This document shows positions 6,589 to 16,099 of a stretch of DNA of 45,233 bases, piece by piece. Position 1 is the first letter of the stretch; each line of letters opens with the position of its first letter. The translations under genes and the position numbers were made by a program. The stretch comes from an uncultured Eubacterium sp. (GTDB lineage: Bacteria > Bacillota > Clostridia > Lachnospirales > Lachnospiraceae), in NCBI RefSeq assembly GCF_934295145.1, contig NZ_CAKRAS010000022.1, positions 1-45,233 on the forward strand, read 5' to 3'. The notes below the pieces were generated by a model. The model did no database searches. It worked only from the letters and a program-made list of their open reading frames with translations, and was not told the origin of the DNA.

Positions 6589-7941
6589 ATACGGTGCCGC
6601 ATCCTGCACAAATTCTTCCTGGTTCACTGCTCCGCCCAGCAGTTTTCTGGTCAGATTACGCCAGTTATCACCATCCTCCTTCTCCAACACAGCATACCAC
6701 AAAGGTGTGTAGTGAACTGCCTGATCCAACTGCTCATGAAACTGCCGTATAGCCAGTGCTTCCTCTGACGGTGCCTGAAGACCGCTGTCTTTTACAAAAT
6801 CCACATAATCATACTGTGTCACATTGCGCTCATTTACCCGTTTTGCAAATTCCAGACAGAGCTGTGCCGCCTCATCCGGATAGTTTGTATCCGAACTGAT
6901 ACAAAGCCCCGGGGTCAGGGTATGATTAATATCTACCATATATTGTGTATAAGAATCATCATAGGCCGCATTGCAGCTTGGAAACTGTTCCATACTGAGA
7001 GCATCTGCCCCCATCTCATCCAGCAAATGATAAACGATGGTAGACTGATGTGGAAAAAGCACCGCTTTCCCATCTGCAAAATTCTGCACTGCTTCTACTT
7101 CTCCGATTTCCAGAAATTTTTCAGGAAAGGCATTCATCTCTTTTAGCTGTATTATTTTTTCCGCTGCCTGTGTAAACACCGGAGCTGAAAAATCTATTTC
7201 CCCGGAAGCCAGTTTTTCCTGTGCATAAGGATCAATACGGTTTACGATCACCGTATAGAGCAATTCTCCCAGCCAACTATCCTTGTCCCCCAGCTCTATA
7301 GCTGCATATTCTGTCCCATGTGCTTCATTATAAATATTTACCTGCTGCACCAGTGCCACCAGTTCTTCCCATGTATGTGGCACCGTAAGTCCCATCTCCT
7401 TCATGAGATTCTGGTTGCAGTAGGTAACGGCATATGCCTCCACCAGACACGGGATGATATAATTGTGTCCATCTTGATAAGGCAGCACATAATTATCTGC
7501 AAACTTTGTCTCCGATGCTTCCAGATACTTTTCCACCGGCAGACAGGCATTCGCATCAAACAGAAAATTGGGATAATTTCCGCCCCAGACGGCAAAAACA
7601 TCCGGCAGTTCATCACATACCAGCGCAATCTTCAGCTTGTCTTTGATCTGTTCTGTAGAATACGTCTTCAATTCAATGTCATAACCATATTCCTCTGCCA
7701 GTTCTTCCCACAGATCTACATAATAGGTTCCCGGTGTATTTTCATCAAAAAAAGCCCAGACCGACAGGGATACCTTTTCCCCGGAATCTGTCTGAACATT
7801 CGTAGCTTCTGACGTTTTTGGCTGCACTGCAGTTTTGCATCCGCTGTACAGCAGAACTGTTCCAAGCAAAATTACCAGCAGCAACGCTGTAAGCAGACTT
7901 CCCATAATCTCATTTTTCTTTTTTACTCTGTATTTTTTCAT
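6574..7941 (-). CDS. Extracellular sugar-binding lipoprotein (SBP family 1)
   Basis: The product is 455 residues from the ATG at 7939-7941, with AAGGA 7 bases upstream. A basic N-terminus, a hydrophobic stretch and the lipobox LYSGC (Cys35) mark a lipoprotein. The mature part has solute-binding family 1 features: LSVWAFFDENTPGTYYVDLWEEL, then KIALVCDELPDVFAVWGGNYP, and VPHTWEELVALVQQVN. Such proteins deliver sugars or oligosaccharides to ABC permeases. No permease or ATPase gene adjoins it, so it may feed a remote permease or present ligand to the nearby YesM-type kinase (inference). The last codons, LNAE-stop, lie in a dispersed repeat. Confidence 0.85.
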   Translation of the reverse strand: MKKYRVKKKNEIMGSLLTALLLVILLGTVLLYSGCKTAVQPKTSEATNVQTDSGEKVSLSVWAFFDENTPGTYYVDLWEELAEEYGYDIELKTYSTEQIKDKLKIALVCDELPDVFAVWGGNYPNFLFDANACLPVEKYLEASETKFADNYVLPYQDGHNYIIPCLVEAYAVTYCNQNLMKEMGLTVPHTWEELVALVQQVNIYNEAHGTEYAAIELGDKDSWLGELLYTVIVNRIDPYAQEKLASGEIDFSAPVFTQAAEKIIQLKEMNAFPEKFLEIGEVEAVQNFADGKAVLFPHQSTIVYHLLDEMGADALSMEQFPSCNAAYDDSYTQYMVDINHTLTPGLCISSDTNYPDEAAQLCLEFAKRVNERNVTQYDYVDFVKDSGLQAPSEEALAIRQFHEQLDQAVHYTPLWYAVLEKEDGDNWRNLTRKLLGGAVNQEEFVQDAAPYLNAE

Positions 7942-8123
7942 CCTGTTTCCTTTTTTCTTCTTTACTTTATCCGCGCTCACAATACCATCTGACAAATCCC
8001 GCCATGTTCCACTCGACAGATGATATCTCATACTGGTGATTGTATCTTCCTGTGCTTTATTTTCACATGAAACCCCTGCTTCGTCAAGTTCCGATTCGCA
8101 TTCGAAGTTTCAATGGCAAAAGA

Positions 8124-8153
8124 ACCCCAGACAACATACATTGCCTGGGGTCC
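8124..8153 (-). terminator. Terminator of the MFS gene
   Basis: Reading leftward, ACCCCAG pairs with CTGGGGT around an AT-rich loop and is followed by TCTTTTG. It lies about 40 bases past the MFS stop codon. Confidence 0.7.
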
Positions 8154-8189
8154 TGTTTCACTTGTTTGCTTAACTTTTTATAGATAACA

Positions 8190-9539
8190 TCAGATTGTTT
8201 TTGCAAGAGTCTCTGCCTCTTCGCTGCCTTTCGCTTCCTGTTCTGCAATCCAGTCTGCATTGTATTTGTGATCTTTTACAAATGCGATGATCACAATCAC
8301 ATTGATCAGAGCCAGACATGCATCAATGGCATATGCGTAACGGATGTTTCCACCTGTCATATTCATAACTGCGCCGTTGATGGCAAAGGTCAGTGCTGTA
8401 ATGATACCCTGGATTGGGAACAATACAGAGTTTACTTTATCAAATCCTTTTCTTCCGAATACAGATGCCGGAAGAGAAGTGGTGAAGTTTGCACTTCCGC
8501 CGATACCGATACCGATCATAACGATAGAGATCCAGAAGCCTGCCATCGTATCTGTGAAGTTGAATAATAATGCACATGCATACCAACATCCAAATACGAT
8601 CATTGCTTTCTTTGTTCCAAGTTTCTGATCCAGCACACCGATCAGAAAAGATCCGACAACACCTACGATGGCACATGCAGACATAATACTTGCAGCTACG
8701 GTAATAGAGAATCCAAATCCGTTTGTAGTACGGTTGATCATCTGTGACATGGTTCCTACAGAGCAGATCTGGAATACACCGGTTACCAGTGCAACAATCC
8801 ATACCTGATCACATTTTAACAATTTTCCAACCGTCCAGCCGCCATCTTTATCGCTGTCTGTCTCATCAGAAGTATCATAAAATTCATCATATACTTCTTT
8901 GGATACATGGTCCGGATAATAGCCACGCTCAAACGGAGTATCACGGACAAATAAAATTCCTACAATACCAAGGATGATACATCCGATAGAAATCGGGTAA
9001 CATGCACGGGTTACTCCGAATTTTCCAACCAGGAACAGAATCAGGGGTACATAGATTGCTGTTGCAAGATTGTGTCCCATCGTTGTATATCCCATAACGA
9101 TTCCTTTTTTCTTAGGAAACCAGTTTGCAACCAGAACACCGCCACACAGATAACCTGCTGACATGATGGTTCCGCAGGTAACTGCCATCATAATGGTGTA
9201 AACAACCGGGTTCGGAGCATTCAGCACACCGATGTATGTGATACCGGCGATGATGCAGTTAATACCGGACATATATCTGGAACCGATCCTGCGGTTTAAG
9301 ATACCGATTACGATAAACAGTGCCACACCTATGATTCCGGCTATGGAATTACAAGTGGAGATCGTTCCTGCCATCTTCGCACTTCCCAGCATATGTTCTG
9401 CAATTTTTCCTGCAATATTGTTACTTCCATCGTTGATCATTCCTACATAAAACCAGAACATCAGCATCATGTAAATGATGTGGAACCAACCATGTACGCC
9501 AAACGCAACCATTGAATTTTGATTGTCTTTTTTCTTCAT
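8190..9539 (-). CDS. MFS transporter, OFA (oxalate/formate antiporter-like) type
   Basis: The product is 449 residues with about 12 hydrophobic segments in two six-helix halves, split by a charged central loop near 205-240. The first half has NRRIGSRYMSG after the second helix, the usual MFS loop position, and GGVLVANWFPKKKGIVMGYTTMG, which is typical of the OFA family. OFA carriers exchange small organic anions such as oxalate, formate or lactate; the substrate here cannot be read from sequence. GGGAGG lies 11 bases before the ATG. The gene has its own leader with a hairpin (9576-9601) and a palindrome at its promoter. It is divergent from the kinase gene. Confidence 0.88.
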   Translation of the reverse strand: MKKKDNQNSMVAFGVHGWFHIIYMMLMFWFYVGMINDGSNNIAGKIAEHMLGSAKMAGTISTCNSIAGIIGVALFIVIGILNRRIGSRYMSGINCIIAGITYIGVLNAPNPVVYTIMMAVTCGTIMSAGYLCGGVLVANWFPKKKGIVMGYTTMGHNLATAIYVPLILFLVGKFGVTRACYPISIGCIILGIVGILFVRDTPFERGYYPDHVSKEVYDEFYDTSDETDSDKDGGWTVGKLLKCDQVWIVALVTGVFQICSVGTMSQMINRTTNGFGFSITVAASIMSACAIVGVVGSFLIGVLDQKLGTKKAMIVFGCWYACALLFNFTDTMAGFWISIVMIGIGIGGSANFTTSLPASVFGRKGFDKVNSVLFPIQGIITALTFAINGAVMNMTGGNIRYAYAIDACLALINVIVIIAFVKDHKYNADWIAEQEAKGSEEAETLAKTI

Positions 9540-9617
9540 GTTTCAATTTTCCTCCCAATAATAAATACTTTTTCTGCACGAAAACCCTAACTCCTTCGTG
9601 CTCTTCAAACCTCCTTT

Positions 9618-9638
9618 ATTGTATCGGAAACGCCGTTT
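9618..9638 (-). promoter_or_regulatory. MFS promoter region with AAACGCCGTTT palindrome
   Basis: Reading leftward, a TACAAT -10 box (9618-9623) has a perfect 11-base palindrome AAACGCCGTTT (9628-9638) in the spacer, with no good -35 box. A palindrome in this position is a plausible operator, and a weak -35 would fit an activated or repressed promoter. The 5' leader also contains a GCACGAA/TTCGTGC hairpin (9576-9601). Confidence 0.45.
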
Positions 9639-9670
9639 GAAAATATGAAGAAAATTTCGTTTTTTATTGA

Positions 9671-9724
9671 CTATATTTGGGAAATATAGATTTTCTTTGT
9701 CTTATTACATTTTTCTGTTAAAAT
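9671..9724 (+). promoter_or_regulatory. Kinase-gene promoter with CTATATTT palindrome
   Basis: TTGTCT (9697-9702), 16 bases, TAAAAT (9719-9724) could drive the kinase gene. Immediately upstream, CTATATTT-GGG-AAATATAG (9671-9689) is a perfect inverted repeat and a candidate binding site. Confidence 0.4.
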
Positions 9725-9786
9725 ACTATGATGTAAGTATCTATTATTTTTAAAAAATATGACTTTGTATCACTTGAGGTAAATTT

Positions 9787-11817
9787 ATGAAAAAAAAATC
9801 ACCAAACATTCATAAACGAGATAATCAGAGTTTCCGGCACAGGCTGCTGCTGTCCATTTTCCGGATCGCCGCTCCGGTCACTGCCATCGTCTGTACCATT
9901 TCCATTGTTATGCTGACTCTGAGCTACCGCCAGACCGTCATCAATTCCCAGGCAGCCGCTACGGAAAAAGTCCGCAGTGACATAGCACATATTGTTGATA
10001 ATACACAGACCTTGTCCCAGGATATGATCTTCAACAGCGAAATCCAGCAGATTCTTGCCAGCAGTACCGCCGGTGAACAGTTTCCGCAAAATACGGACGT
10101 TGCTTACCACATTAACGGTTTTATCGCCAACCGTGATTATATCAACTGCGTGATCCTGACCGGTAACAGCCAGACGTTGTACTCCACAGAAAAAGCATTT
10201 ACCAATATTTCCGACTATGATACAATTTTTCATTCCACATGGCTCGCACAGTTACAAAACAGCCATAAGCCATATCTGTGGTATGTGGATCCGGATTACA
10301 CACCTTTATCTGCCTATACTTCCGACTCGGATTCTGCAGATTTGGCAGTATCGGAATCAGCTTTCTCTCATACCACTCCGGGCAGTCAACAACATATTAT
10401 GATGGCACGTCCCGTATACAGTATGTCGGACTACACGACCCTGCTTGGCTACCTTATGCTGTATCTGGATGATACTTTTTTACAAGACCTAATGGGAGAA
10501 TTTGACTTCGGTCACACGACAAATATCTGGCTGGTAAACAGGAATGGAAGCGCCATCCTGCAAAATAATTCTTCTGCTGATTATTCTTATTTATTAGAAG
10601 ATTTTTCTCCACAGGAAAAGGGCTTAATTCTGACCTCTCATGGCAAACGTTTTGTCCTGAACATCCGACCGGTTACAGAAAACGGATGGTATCTATATAC
10701 CGCCACTCCATTCCGGGAAGTTGCGGAACCGCTGACAATTTTTGTCCTGCAGGCAATCTTACTGGGCGCAGCCATGGTAGCGATTCTGTTTTTCCTGTCC
10801 CTTCGGACAGCCTCCTCTCTGTCAGATCCCATCATCCGTCTGGCGCATACCATGGATCACTACCGCAGCGATATGAAACCAATGGTCTTTCCCGGACGGA
10901 TCCCTGTTTTGGATAAAGCTGATGATACTGGTTTGGCACCTGACACCACAGATACGGCGGCTGCGAATGCTCCGGATTATTCTTCTGTATCCGCTCCTAA
11001 TACGCAATCAGCGGTTCCGGAAGAACTCTCTTTTGAAGGACAACCGGACGAAATCATTCAGATCTATCGTTCCTACCAGCAAATGGTCAACCGAATGGAT
11101 ACTCTGATCCGGGAAAATTTTGTAAAAAATCTGGAGAAAAAAGATGCAGAGCTTGCCCTGCTGCAAAGCCAGATCAATCCACATTTTCTATACAATACTC
11201 TGGACTCTATCAACTGGCTGGCCATTACTAATGACGAAGATGAAATCAGCGAAATGGTCACCGCTCTGTCAGATATGTTCCGGCTCAGCCTGACCAAAAG
11301 CCACAGTTCCTACATCCAGGTGGCACAGGAAATGGAATATGTACGGAGTTACCTGGTATTACAGCAGTTCCGCTACGAAGACTGTCTGAGCGTATCGATC
11401 ACGATTCCGGATACAGTCGCAGAACTCTACATTCCCCGTTTTACCCTGCAGCCACTGGTGGAAAATGCCATCAAACACGGTATGATTTCCCCGGATGATC
11501 CATTCGCCATTGATCTTGAGATTTTTATCCGGGAACATACACTGCATATCCGGATTGGGAATGACGGCACCCGCATCTCTCTGGAACAGATGAAAACGCT
11601 TCTGGATTTTGATGCTTCCAGACAGGAACTGCTGGATTTTGACCAGAAAAGCTACGGCGTGCAAAATATACAGCGCCGCATACAAATTCTCTGTGGAATT
11701 TCCTATGGTCTTTCCTACGAGATACGAAATAACCGTACCTGGTGTGATCTGACGCTTCCGGTTCTTGAACATGATCCATCAGAAAAGGCAGAGGAAAACA
11801 GGGCAGATGGCAGGTAA
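9787..11817 (+). CDS. YesM-type sensor histidine kinase
   Basis: The product is 676 residues. Membrane segments lie near 20-47 and 318-342 and flank a roughly 270-residue extracellular sensor. A HAMP-like region follows, interrupted by an unusual low-complexity insert at about 378-420 rich in Asp, Thr, Ala and Ser. The His_kinase domain carries LQSQINPHFLYNTLDS with phospho-acceptor His466; the ATPase N-box is LVENAIKHG (Asn560). This class senses extracellular carbohydrates and signals to AraC-type regulators. GAGGT lies 8 bases before the ATG. Its likely partner is the convergent gene at 11947-12801. It may also respond to the sugar-binding lipoprotein at 6574 (inference). Confidence 0.9.
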   Translation: MKKKSPNIHKRDNQSFRHRLLLSIFRIAAPVTAIVCTISIVMLTLSYRQTVINSQAAATEKVRSDIAHIVDNTQTLSQDMIFNSEIQQILASSTAGEQFPQNTDVAYHINGFIANRDYINCVILTGNSQTLYSTEKAFTNISDYDTIFHSTWLAQLQNSHKPYLWYVDPDYTPLSAYTSDSDSADLAVSESAFSHTTPGSQQHIMMARPVYSMSDYTTLLGYLMLYLDDTFLQDLMGEFDFGHTTNIWLVNRNGSAILQNNSSADYSYLLEDFSPQEKGLILTSHGKRFVLNIRPVTENGWYLYTATPFREVAEPLTIFVLQAILLGAAMVAILFFLSLRTASSLSDPIIRLAHTMDHYRSDMKPMVFPGRIPVLDKADDTGLAPDTTDTAAANAPDYSSVSAPNTQSAVPEELSFEGQPDEIIQIYRSYQQMVNRMDTLIRENFVKNLEKKDAELALLQSQINPHFLYNTLDSINWLAITNDEDEISEMVTALSDMFRLSLTKSHSSYIQVAQEMEYVRSYLVLQQFRYEDCLSVSITIPDTVAELYIPRFTLQPLVENAIKHGMISPDDPFAIDLEIFIREHTLHIRIGNDGTRISLEQMKTLLDFDASRQELLDFDQKSYGVQNIQRRIQILCGISYGLSYEIRNNRTWCDLTLPVLEHDPSEKAEENRADGR

Positions 11818-11859
11818 GAACATGTGCTGTCTCGCACTTACGCATTTGAAATAAAAGAA

Positions 11860-11915
11860 GCACTCACACGGAGCATTGCTCATTTTCTGAGTTTCCACTC
11901 CTGTGGGTGCTTTTC
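11860..11915. terminator. Bidirectional terminator between kinase and regulator
   Basis: GCACTCACACGGAG pairs imperfectly with CTCCTGTGGGTGC across a long loop, with CTTTT on the right. The two genes converge here, so the element can serve both. Confidence 0.65.
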
Positions 11916-11946
11916 ATGTATATAATCTTCTCGGTTTATGCTCCGT

Positions 11947-12801
11947 TTATTTCTTACTTCCTGCCTTTTTGCGGAACTCCGAAAGGGTTTCTCCTGTATT
12001 CCGCTTGAAGATCTGTGAAAAATAAGTGTAGTCGTTGTAACCGACTTCTACGGAAATCTCATACATCTTCATATCTGTATGTAACAGCAGTTCTTTTGCT
12101 TTCTCAATACGCAGATTTGTCATATACTGAAGAATCGTCACTTTCTGCTCTTTCTTGAACACATCACACAGATAACTTTTATTCACATTGATATGTGCTG
12201 CCACATCCGTCAGGGAAATATTCTCATTGTAATGTCTGCGGATGTAGTACAGGGCATCCCGCACGATCTTCGTAGGGGACTGCTCGCCTTCTTTCGCCAG
12301 TACACCAGGACGCTGTGCCACATTGGCAGACGGCACAGAAGAGACGGCATGTTTCACTTCCTCTTCTCCCACAAGCCCCCTGGCATATCCGTCCAGCACC
12401 TGATAATAGGCTGCCTGTCCGAGTTTTGCCTCCAGACGTTCATACATTCGGTGCAGCATGTCTCCAAAATCAGTCTTTTTAATCGGTTTTAGCAGATAGT
12501 CACTGACTCCAATCTGCATGGCAGTCTGCGCATAAGAAAAATCACGGTATCCGGACAAAATTACAATTTCACTTTCCGGAAGGATTTCCTTGGCCCGTCT
12601 TGCAAATTCCAGACCATCCATCTGAGGCATCCGCACATCGGTAATGATCAGATGCGGGCGCAGATCCGGCAATGCATCCAACGCTTTCAGAGAGTCCACA
12701 AAAGCTCCCTTGATGACAAATCCAAAATCTTCCTTCTGACAAAGCTTCTGAATTCCCTGTAATACGATTTTTTCATCATCCAGTATCACCATTGAATACA
12801 T
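11947..12801 (-). CDS. YesN-type response regulator (REC + AraC HTH)
   Basis: The product is 284 residues. The receiver domain (1-120) has the acidic pair DDE near residue 8, the phospho-acceptor Asp55 in IITDVRMPQMDG, and the conserved Lys in YLLKPIKK. After a variable linker, two AraC-type helix-turn-helix units follow: ISLTDVAAHINVNKSYLCDVFKK and MYEISVEVGYNDYTYFSQIFKRNTG. Such regulators activate sugar-uptake genes when phosphorylated by YesM-type kinases. Unusually, kinase and regulator converge rather than form an operon. The N-terminal 240 residues are short for the class, which often has a longer middle region. Confidence 0.9.
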   Translation of the reverse strand: MYSMVILDDEKIVLQGIQKLCQKEDFGFVIKGAFVDSLKALDALPDLRPHLIITDVRMPQMDGLEFARRAKEILPESEIVILSGYRDFSYAQTAMQIGVSDYLLKPIKKTDFGDMLHRMYERLEAKLGQAAYYQVLDGYARGLVGEEEVKHAVSSVPSANVAQRPGVLAKEGEQSPTKIVRDALYYIRRHYNENISLTDVAAHINVNKSYLCDVFKKEQKVTILQYMTNLRIEKAKELLLHTDMKMYEISVEVGYNDYTYFSQIFKRNTGETLSEFRKKAGSKK

Positions 12802-12924
12802 ACCATCACATCCTCGTATAATATCTTATAACCAGTTCTCTCCGTCTATAATCCGGCAAAATACATTTATGTAAAGCAGACATTCGTAATCCGCTCCCGC
12901 TACTTGCTCATGAATGCAGTCGCT

Positions 12925-13038
12925 TTGCAAACTGTCAGTGGGAGTTTTTAACTTCCACTGACATAAACATCCCCCATTCTCCACCGCTTAGTGCTCTACG
13001 CGCTTGAAGCCGGGGAATACTTATTCTGCGTTCAAATC
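12925..13038. repeat. Dispersed palindromic repeat, copy B
   Basis: The same layout as copy A: GTCAGTGGGAG (12934-12944) pairs with CTTCCACTGAC (12952-12962), then CTTAGTGCTCTACGCGCTTGAAG, ending TTATTCTGCGTTCA. Within the second part GCTT and AAGC, and flanking CCCC and GGGG, can pair. Apart from this repeat, 12802-13116 shows no gene or other feature. Confidence 0.6.
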
Positions 13039-13116
13039 CTATCACTTTCCCCTGGAAAAGTCAATTATCTCAATATGATATTTCCCCAATCTCTTTTCAA
13101 TGTTCTTTAGAGAATC

Positions 13117-14493
13117 CTATACAGATTCATATAGTCTCTTATACACTTCAAAACCTTTCCCCAATACTTCTTCATCAAAATCAAACAAGGATTCATGGTG
13201 CAGACCTTTTATCTTTGCGCCCAAAAGCATATATACTGCCTTTCCGCCCTGCTGTTCTACCATATCCATGAACACGGCTCCATCGTCACTGGCTCCAAAG
13301 TTTTTCGTCAATATATAATCCGAAAAACCACCGGTTCGTTTTGCCGCTGCCAATACGTTCTGACTGAGTGCTTCATCACTGGCTGCACTGACGCTTTCTC
13401 CCTGAAACCGTACTTCATATGTGACACCATACGTTTTGGCCGCCTGTTCGATGCAGGAAAGTGCCTGTTCTTTCATATACGTATTTAATTCTCCTTTTTC
13501 CCCTCTCGTTTCCACGATCATTTTTGCATGCGCCGGAATTGTATTGCGTGCTTCTCCGGCTTCTAATTTTCCAACATTCAACCGTGTGATTCCTGTTTCC
13601 GGCCGTGGAAATGCCTGCATATCCATAGTTGCCTTTGCCGCAGCCAACAACGCATTCCGTCCCCGTTCCGGTGCTAACCCCGCATGTGCACTTTTTCCGG
13701 TAAAAGTCACATCGAACTTACTGGTCGCAAGAAACCCTTTTGCCCCCGCCACAAACGTATTCTCCGGGGCAAATCCGATATGGCAGCAATACAACTCATC
13801 TATTTTTCCAAAATTCCACTGGTGACGGAACGCAAAGGCGCCGCGAACGCCTTCCTCTGCCGGTTGGAAAATAAACATATATCGGCCGCACACTTCTGTC
13901 TGTATTTCGTCCTGCAGTCTCTGCGTTGATTTCTGATTTGACACTTCTCCCGCATTTTTCACAGATTTGCTATATTGTTCTGCCACATACTCTGCAAAAG
14001 CCAGTCCAAGCGCCATATGTCCATCATGTCCGCATGCATGAGAAATGCCCTGATACTTCGAAAGAAACTGCTCCTTCACCGGCACTCTGTCTGCATCCAT
14101 GCTTTCTGTCACTGTCAGTGCATCCATGTCAAATCGAAAGGCCTTCGTTTTTCCTTTCCATTTTGTATCCAGCATGGCCACAACTCCAGTACGATGATCC
14201 ATCCGTGCCATCCAGACCGCCACTTTTTCTTCCGATATTCCCTGCGCTTCCGCCAGCTTCACTGCACGCTGCTCCCAAAGTGTTATTTCTGTCTCCGTTG
14301 GCGGATCCATTAACTCCTCCTCATTTAAAATCTCTCTGCCAACATACACTTCAAAACCTGCCTTCTCCAGATGCTCCGCAATAAAAATCGTTGCAAAAAA
14401 AGTCAGCCACCCCGGTTCTGGATATTTATGAAACAACCGCCGATATGCAATTACTTTTTTCATCCATATGTCCCGTTCAATCACTACTTTCAC
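13117..14493 (-). CDS. M20 family amidohydrolase, AbgA-like
   Basis: The product is 458 residues starting at GTG, with AGAGGAAAAGA directly upstream. M20 metallopeptidase features are FRFDMDALTV, the metal-binding ISHACGHDGHM, the catalytic FQPAEEGVRGA, and GKSAHAGLAPERGRNAL in the dimerisation domain. The length and insertions fit AbgA, subunit A of aminobenzoyl-glutamate hydrolase, which releases p-aminobenzoate from folate breakdown products. No AbgB or AbgT partner adjoins, so the substrate could be another N-acyl amino acid. It follows pepD by 43 bases in the same direction. Confidence 0.85.
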   Translation of the reverse strand: MKVVIERDIWMKKVIAYRRLFHKYPEPGWLTFFATIFIAEHLEKAGFEVYVGREILNEEELMDPPTETEITLWEQRAVKLAEAQGISEEKVAVWMARMDHRTGVVAMLDTKWKGKTKAFRFDMDALTVTESMDADRVPVKEQFLSKYQGISHACGHDGHMALGLAFAEYVAEQYSKSVKNAGEVSNQKSTQRLQDEIQTEVCGRYMFIFQPAEEGVRGAFAFRHQWNFGKIDELYCCHIGFAPENTFVAGAKGFLATSKFDVTFTGKSAHAGLAPERGRNALLAAAKATMDMQAFPRPETGITRLNVGKLEAGEARNTIPAHAKMIVETRGEKGELNTYMKEQALSCIEQAAKTYGVTYEVRFQGESVSAASDEALSQNVLAAAKRTGGFSDYILTKNFGASDDGAVFMDMVEQQGGKAVYMLLGAKIKGLHHESLFDFDEEVLGKGFEVYKRLYESV

Positions 14494-14536
14494 TCTTTTC
14501 CTCTTTGTTTATGCTTTGTCACCGCCAGCAATAATT

Positions 14537-15988
14537 TCAATATTTCAGTTTTTTCAATACCGCCAGCGTCAGCTCCCAATTCCGCTGCACAGACGAAATA
14601 CTGAGTCTCTCCCTGGTCGTATGAATATCATTGATCTGCGGTCCATAAGAAACACAATCCAATCCCGGCAGTTTTTCACTGAAAATACCACACTCCACCC
14701 CGGCATGAATTGCCTCTGTCTCCGGATTTTTACCAGTAATCTCCTCGTAAGTTTCAATCATCAACGGACGAATCTTGGAATCTTCCTGATACTCCCAGGC
14801 CGGATATACGCCGGAAATTCTGCAATATCCTCCAAATAGCTTTGTCAAATGCTCCAACTGACTCATCAGCCACTCCTTCTCACTTGTAACATTGCTCCGC
14901 ACGGAAAAGGTCATGGAAATCTCATCCTCAGTCTGCTCCAAAGTTCCCATATTCAATGAAGTCTGTACGCTGCCTTGGAACTCAAGAATCCGCTTTTGTA
15001 CGCCATCTGGCAAATGAATCAGAAGAGTCATGAACTTCTGAGCTGTTTCTTTATCCAAAGCTTTATATTCTCCGCACGTTTTTTTCTCCACATAAATGTG
15101 CAGATCAGGATCGGTAAAATGATGTTCCTTTTTCAGAATTGTTTCAAATGCAGAAACTGCTTCTTCAAATGCTGCAATATTTTCTTCCGGAACTATCAGA
15201 ACCGCATCACACTGTTTTGCAATGGCATTTTCCTTCTCGCCACCATTTGCAGAAACAATGGACAAGCCTGTTTTTCCCATACAATAGGCTAAAAAACGTC
15301 CAAACACCTTATTTGCATTGGCACGCTCTTTATCAATCTCCATACCGGAATGACCGCCCATCAGTCCATCCATGTGCCACTCATACATCTGACCATACAC
15401 AGTCTCTTTTTTAACTGGTAAACAGCAAGCCACAGTGGCCGCACCGGCGCATCCGATCAGAAAAATACCGTCATTCTCAGAATCCATATTCATCAGGATT
15501 TTTCCCGTCAGGTCAGAAGCATCCAGTGCCGCTGCGCCTGTCAGTCCCACTTCCTCTCCTACCGTAAACACAGCTTCCAGAGCCGGATGCGGAATGTCAT
15601 CTGCTGCCAGAATAGCCAGTGTATATGCCACTGCGATTCCATCATCCGCACCAAGGGATGTTCCTTTTGCCTGCACCCAGTCACCATCGATTTCCAGAAG
15701 CAGACCATCTTTTTCCAGATTCAGTGTACAGTCGGCATCTTTGACCGCTACCATATCCATGTGTCCCTGCAGAATGACCGTCGGTGCCTGCTCATAACCC
15801 GGTGTGGCACCTTTCCAGATAATCACATTGCCACATGCTTCCTGACTGCATTTCAGACCATGTTCTTTCGCAAAATTCACACAGTAATCACTGATCTGCT
15901 GCGTATTTCCTGAGCCATGCGGAATACTGCAAATATCTTCAAAATAAGAAAATACCTTCTTCGGCTCTAAATTTTCTAATACTCTCAT
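14537..15988 (-). CDS. pepD: Aminoacyl-histidine dipeptidase (M20, PepD)
   Basis: The product is 483 residues, the usual PepD length. Motifs are LQGHMDMV (first zinc histidine), GTSLGADDGIAVAY (bridging Asp), FTVGEEVGLTGA (catalytic Glu), MGGHSGMEI and, near the end, SYGPQINDIHTTRERL with the last metal histidine. The enzyme hydrolyses Xaa-His and other dipeptides in the cytosol. AAGGA precedes the ATG by about 9 bases. With the following AbgA-like enzyme and the upstream NSS transporter it forms a leftward peptide and amino-acid use cluster. Confidence 0.92.
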   Translation of the reverse strand: MRVLENLEPKKVFSYFEDICSIPHGSGNTQQISDYCVNFAKEHGLKCSQEACGNVIIWKGATPGYEQAPTVILQGHMDMVAVKDADCTLNLEKDGLLLEIDGDWVQAKGTSLGADDGIAVAYTLAILAADDIPHPALEAVFTVGEEVGLTGAAALDASDLTGKILMNMDSENDGIFLIGCAGAATVACCLPVKKETVYGQMYEWHMDGLMGGHSGMEIDKERANANKVFGRFLAYCMGKTGLSIVSANGGEKENAIAKQCDAVLIVPEENIAAFEEAVSAFETILKKEHHFTDPDLHIYVEKKTCGEYKALDKETAQKFMTLLIHLPDGVQKRILEFQGSVQTSLNMGTLEQTEDEISMTFSVRSNVTSEKEWLMSQLEHLTKLFGGYCRISGVYPAWEYQEDSKIRPLMIETYEEITGKNPETEAIHAGVECGIFSEKLPGLDCVSYGPQINDIHTTRERLSISSVQRNWELTLAVLKKLKY

Positions 15989-16064
15989 TCCAGTTCCTTC
16001 TTTCTAATTTTTTCAGCTGCCTGTTTTTTACGAACAGTAGTCATCTTTTTCTTATAATAAGGCA

Positions 16065-16089
16065 GAGCCATGCAACAATGACATGGCTC
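16065..16089 (-). terminator. Hairpin after the NSS transporter gene
   Basis: GAGCCATG pairs perfectly with CATGGCTC around a 9-base loop, 11 bases past the stop codon. The downstream T content is modest, so read-through into pepD is possible. Confidence 0.5.
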
Positions 16090-16099
16090 CAAAACTTCA

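Noticed and set aside
7942..8125. Promoter TTGACG near 8082-8087 for the sugar-binding gene
   Set aside because: The -35 is good but no acceptable -10 box follows at 16-18 bases, so I did not call it.
13926..14384. 152-codon rightward reading
   Set aside because: Antisense to the AbgA-like gene, which has full M20 motifs.
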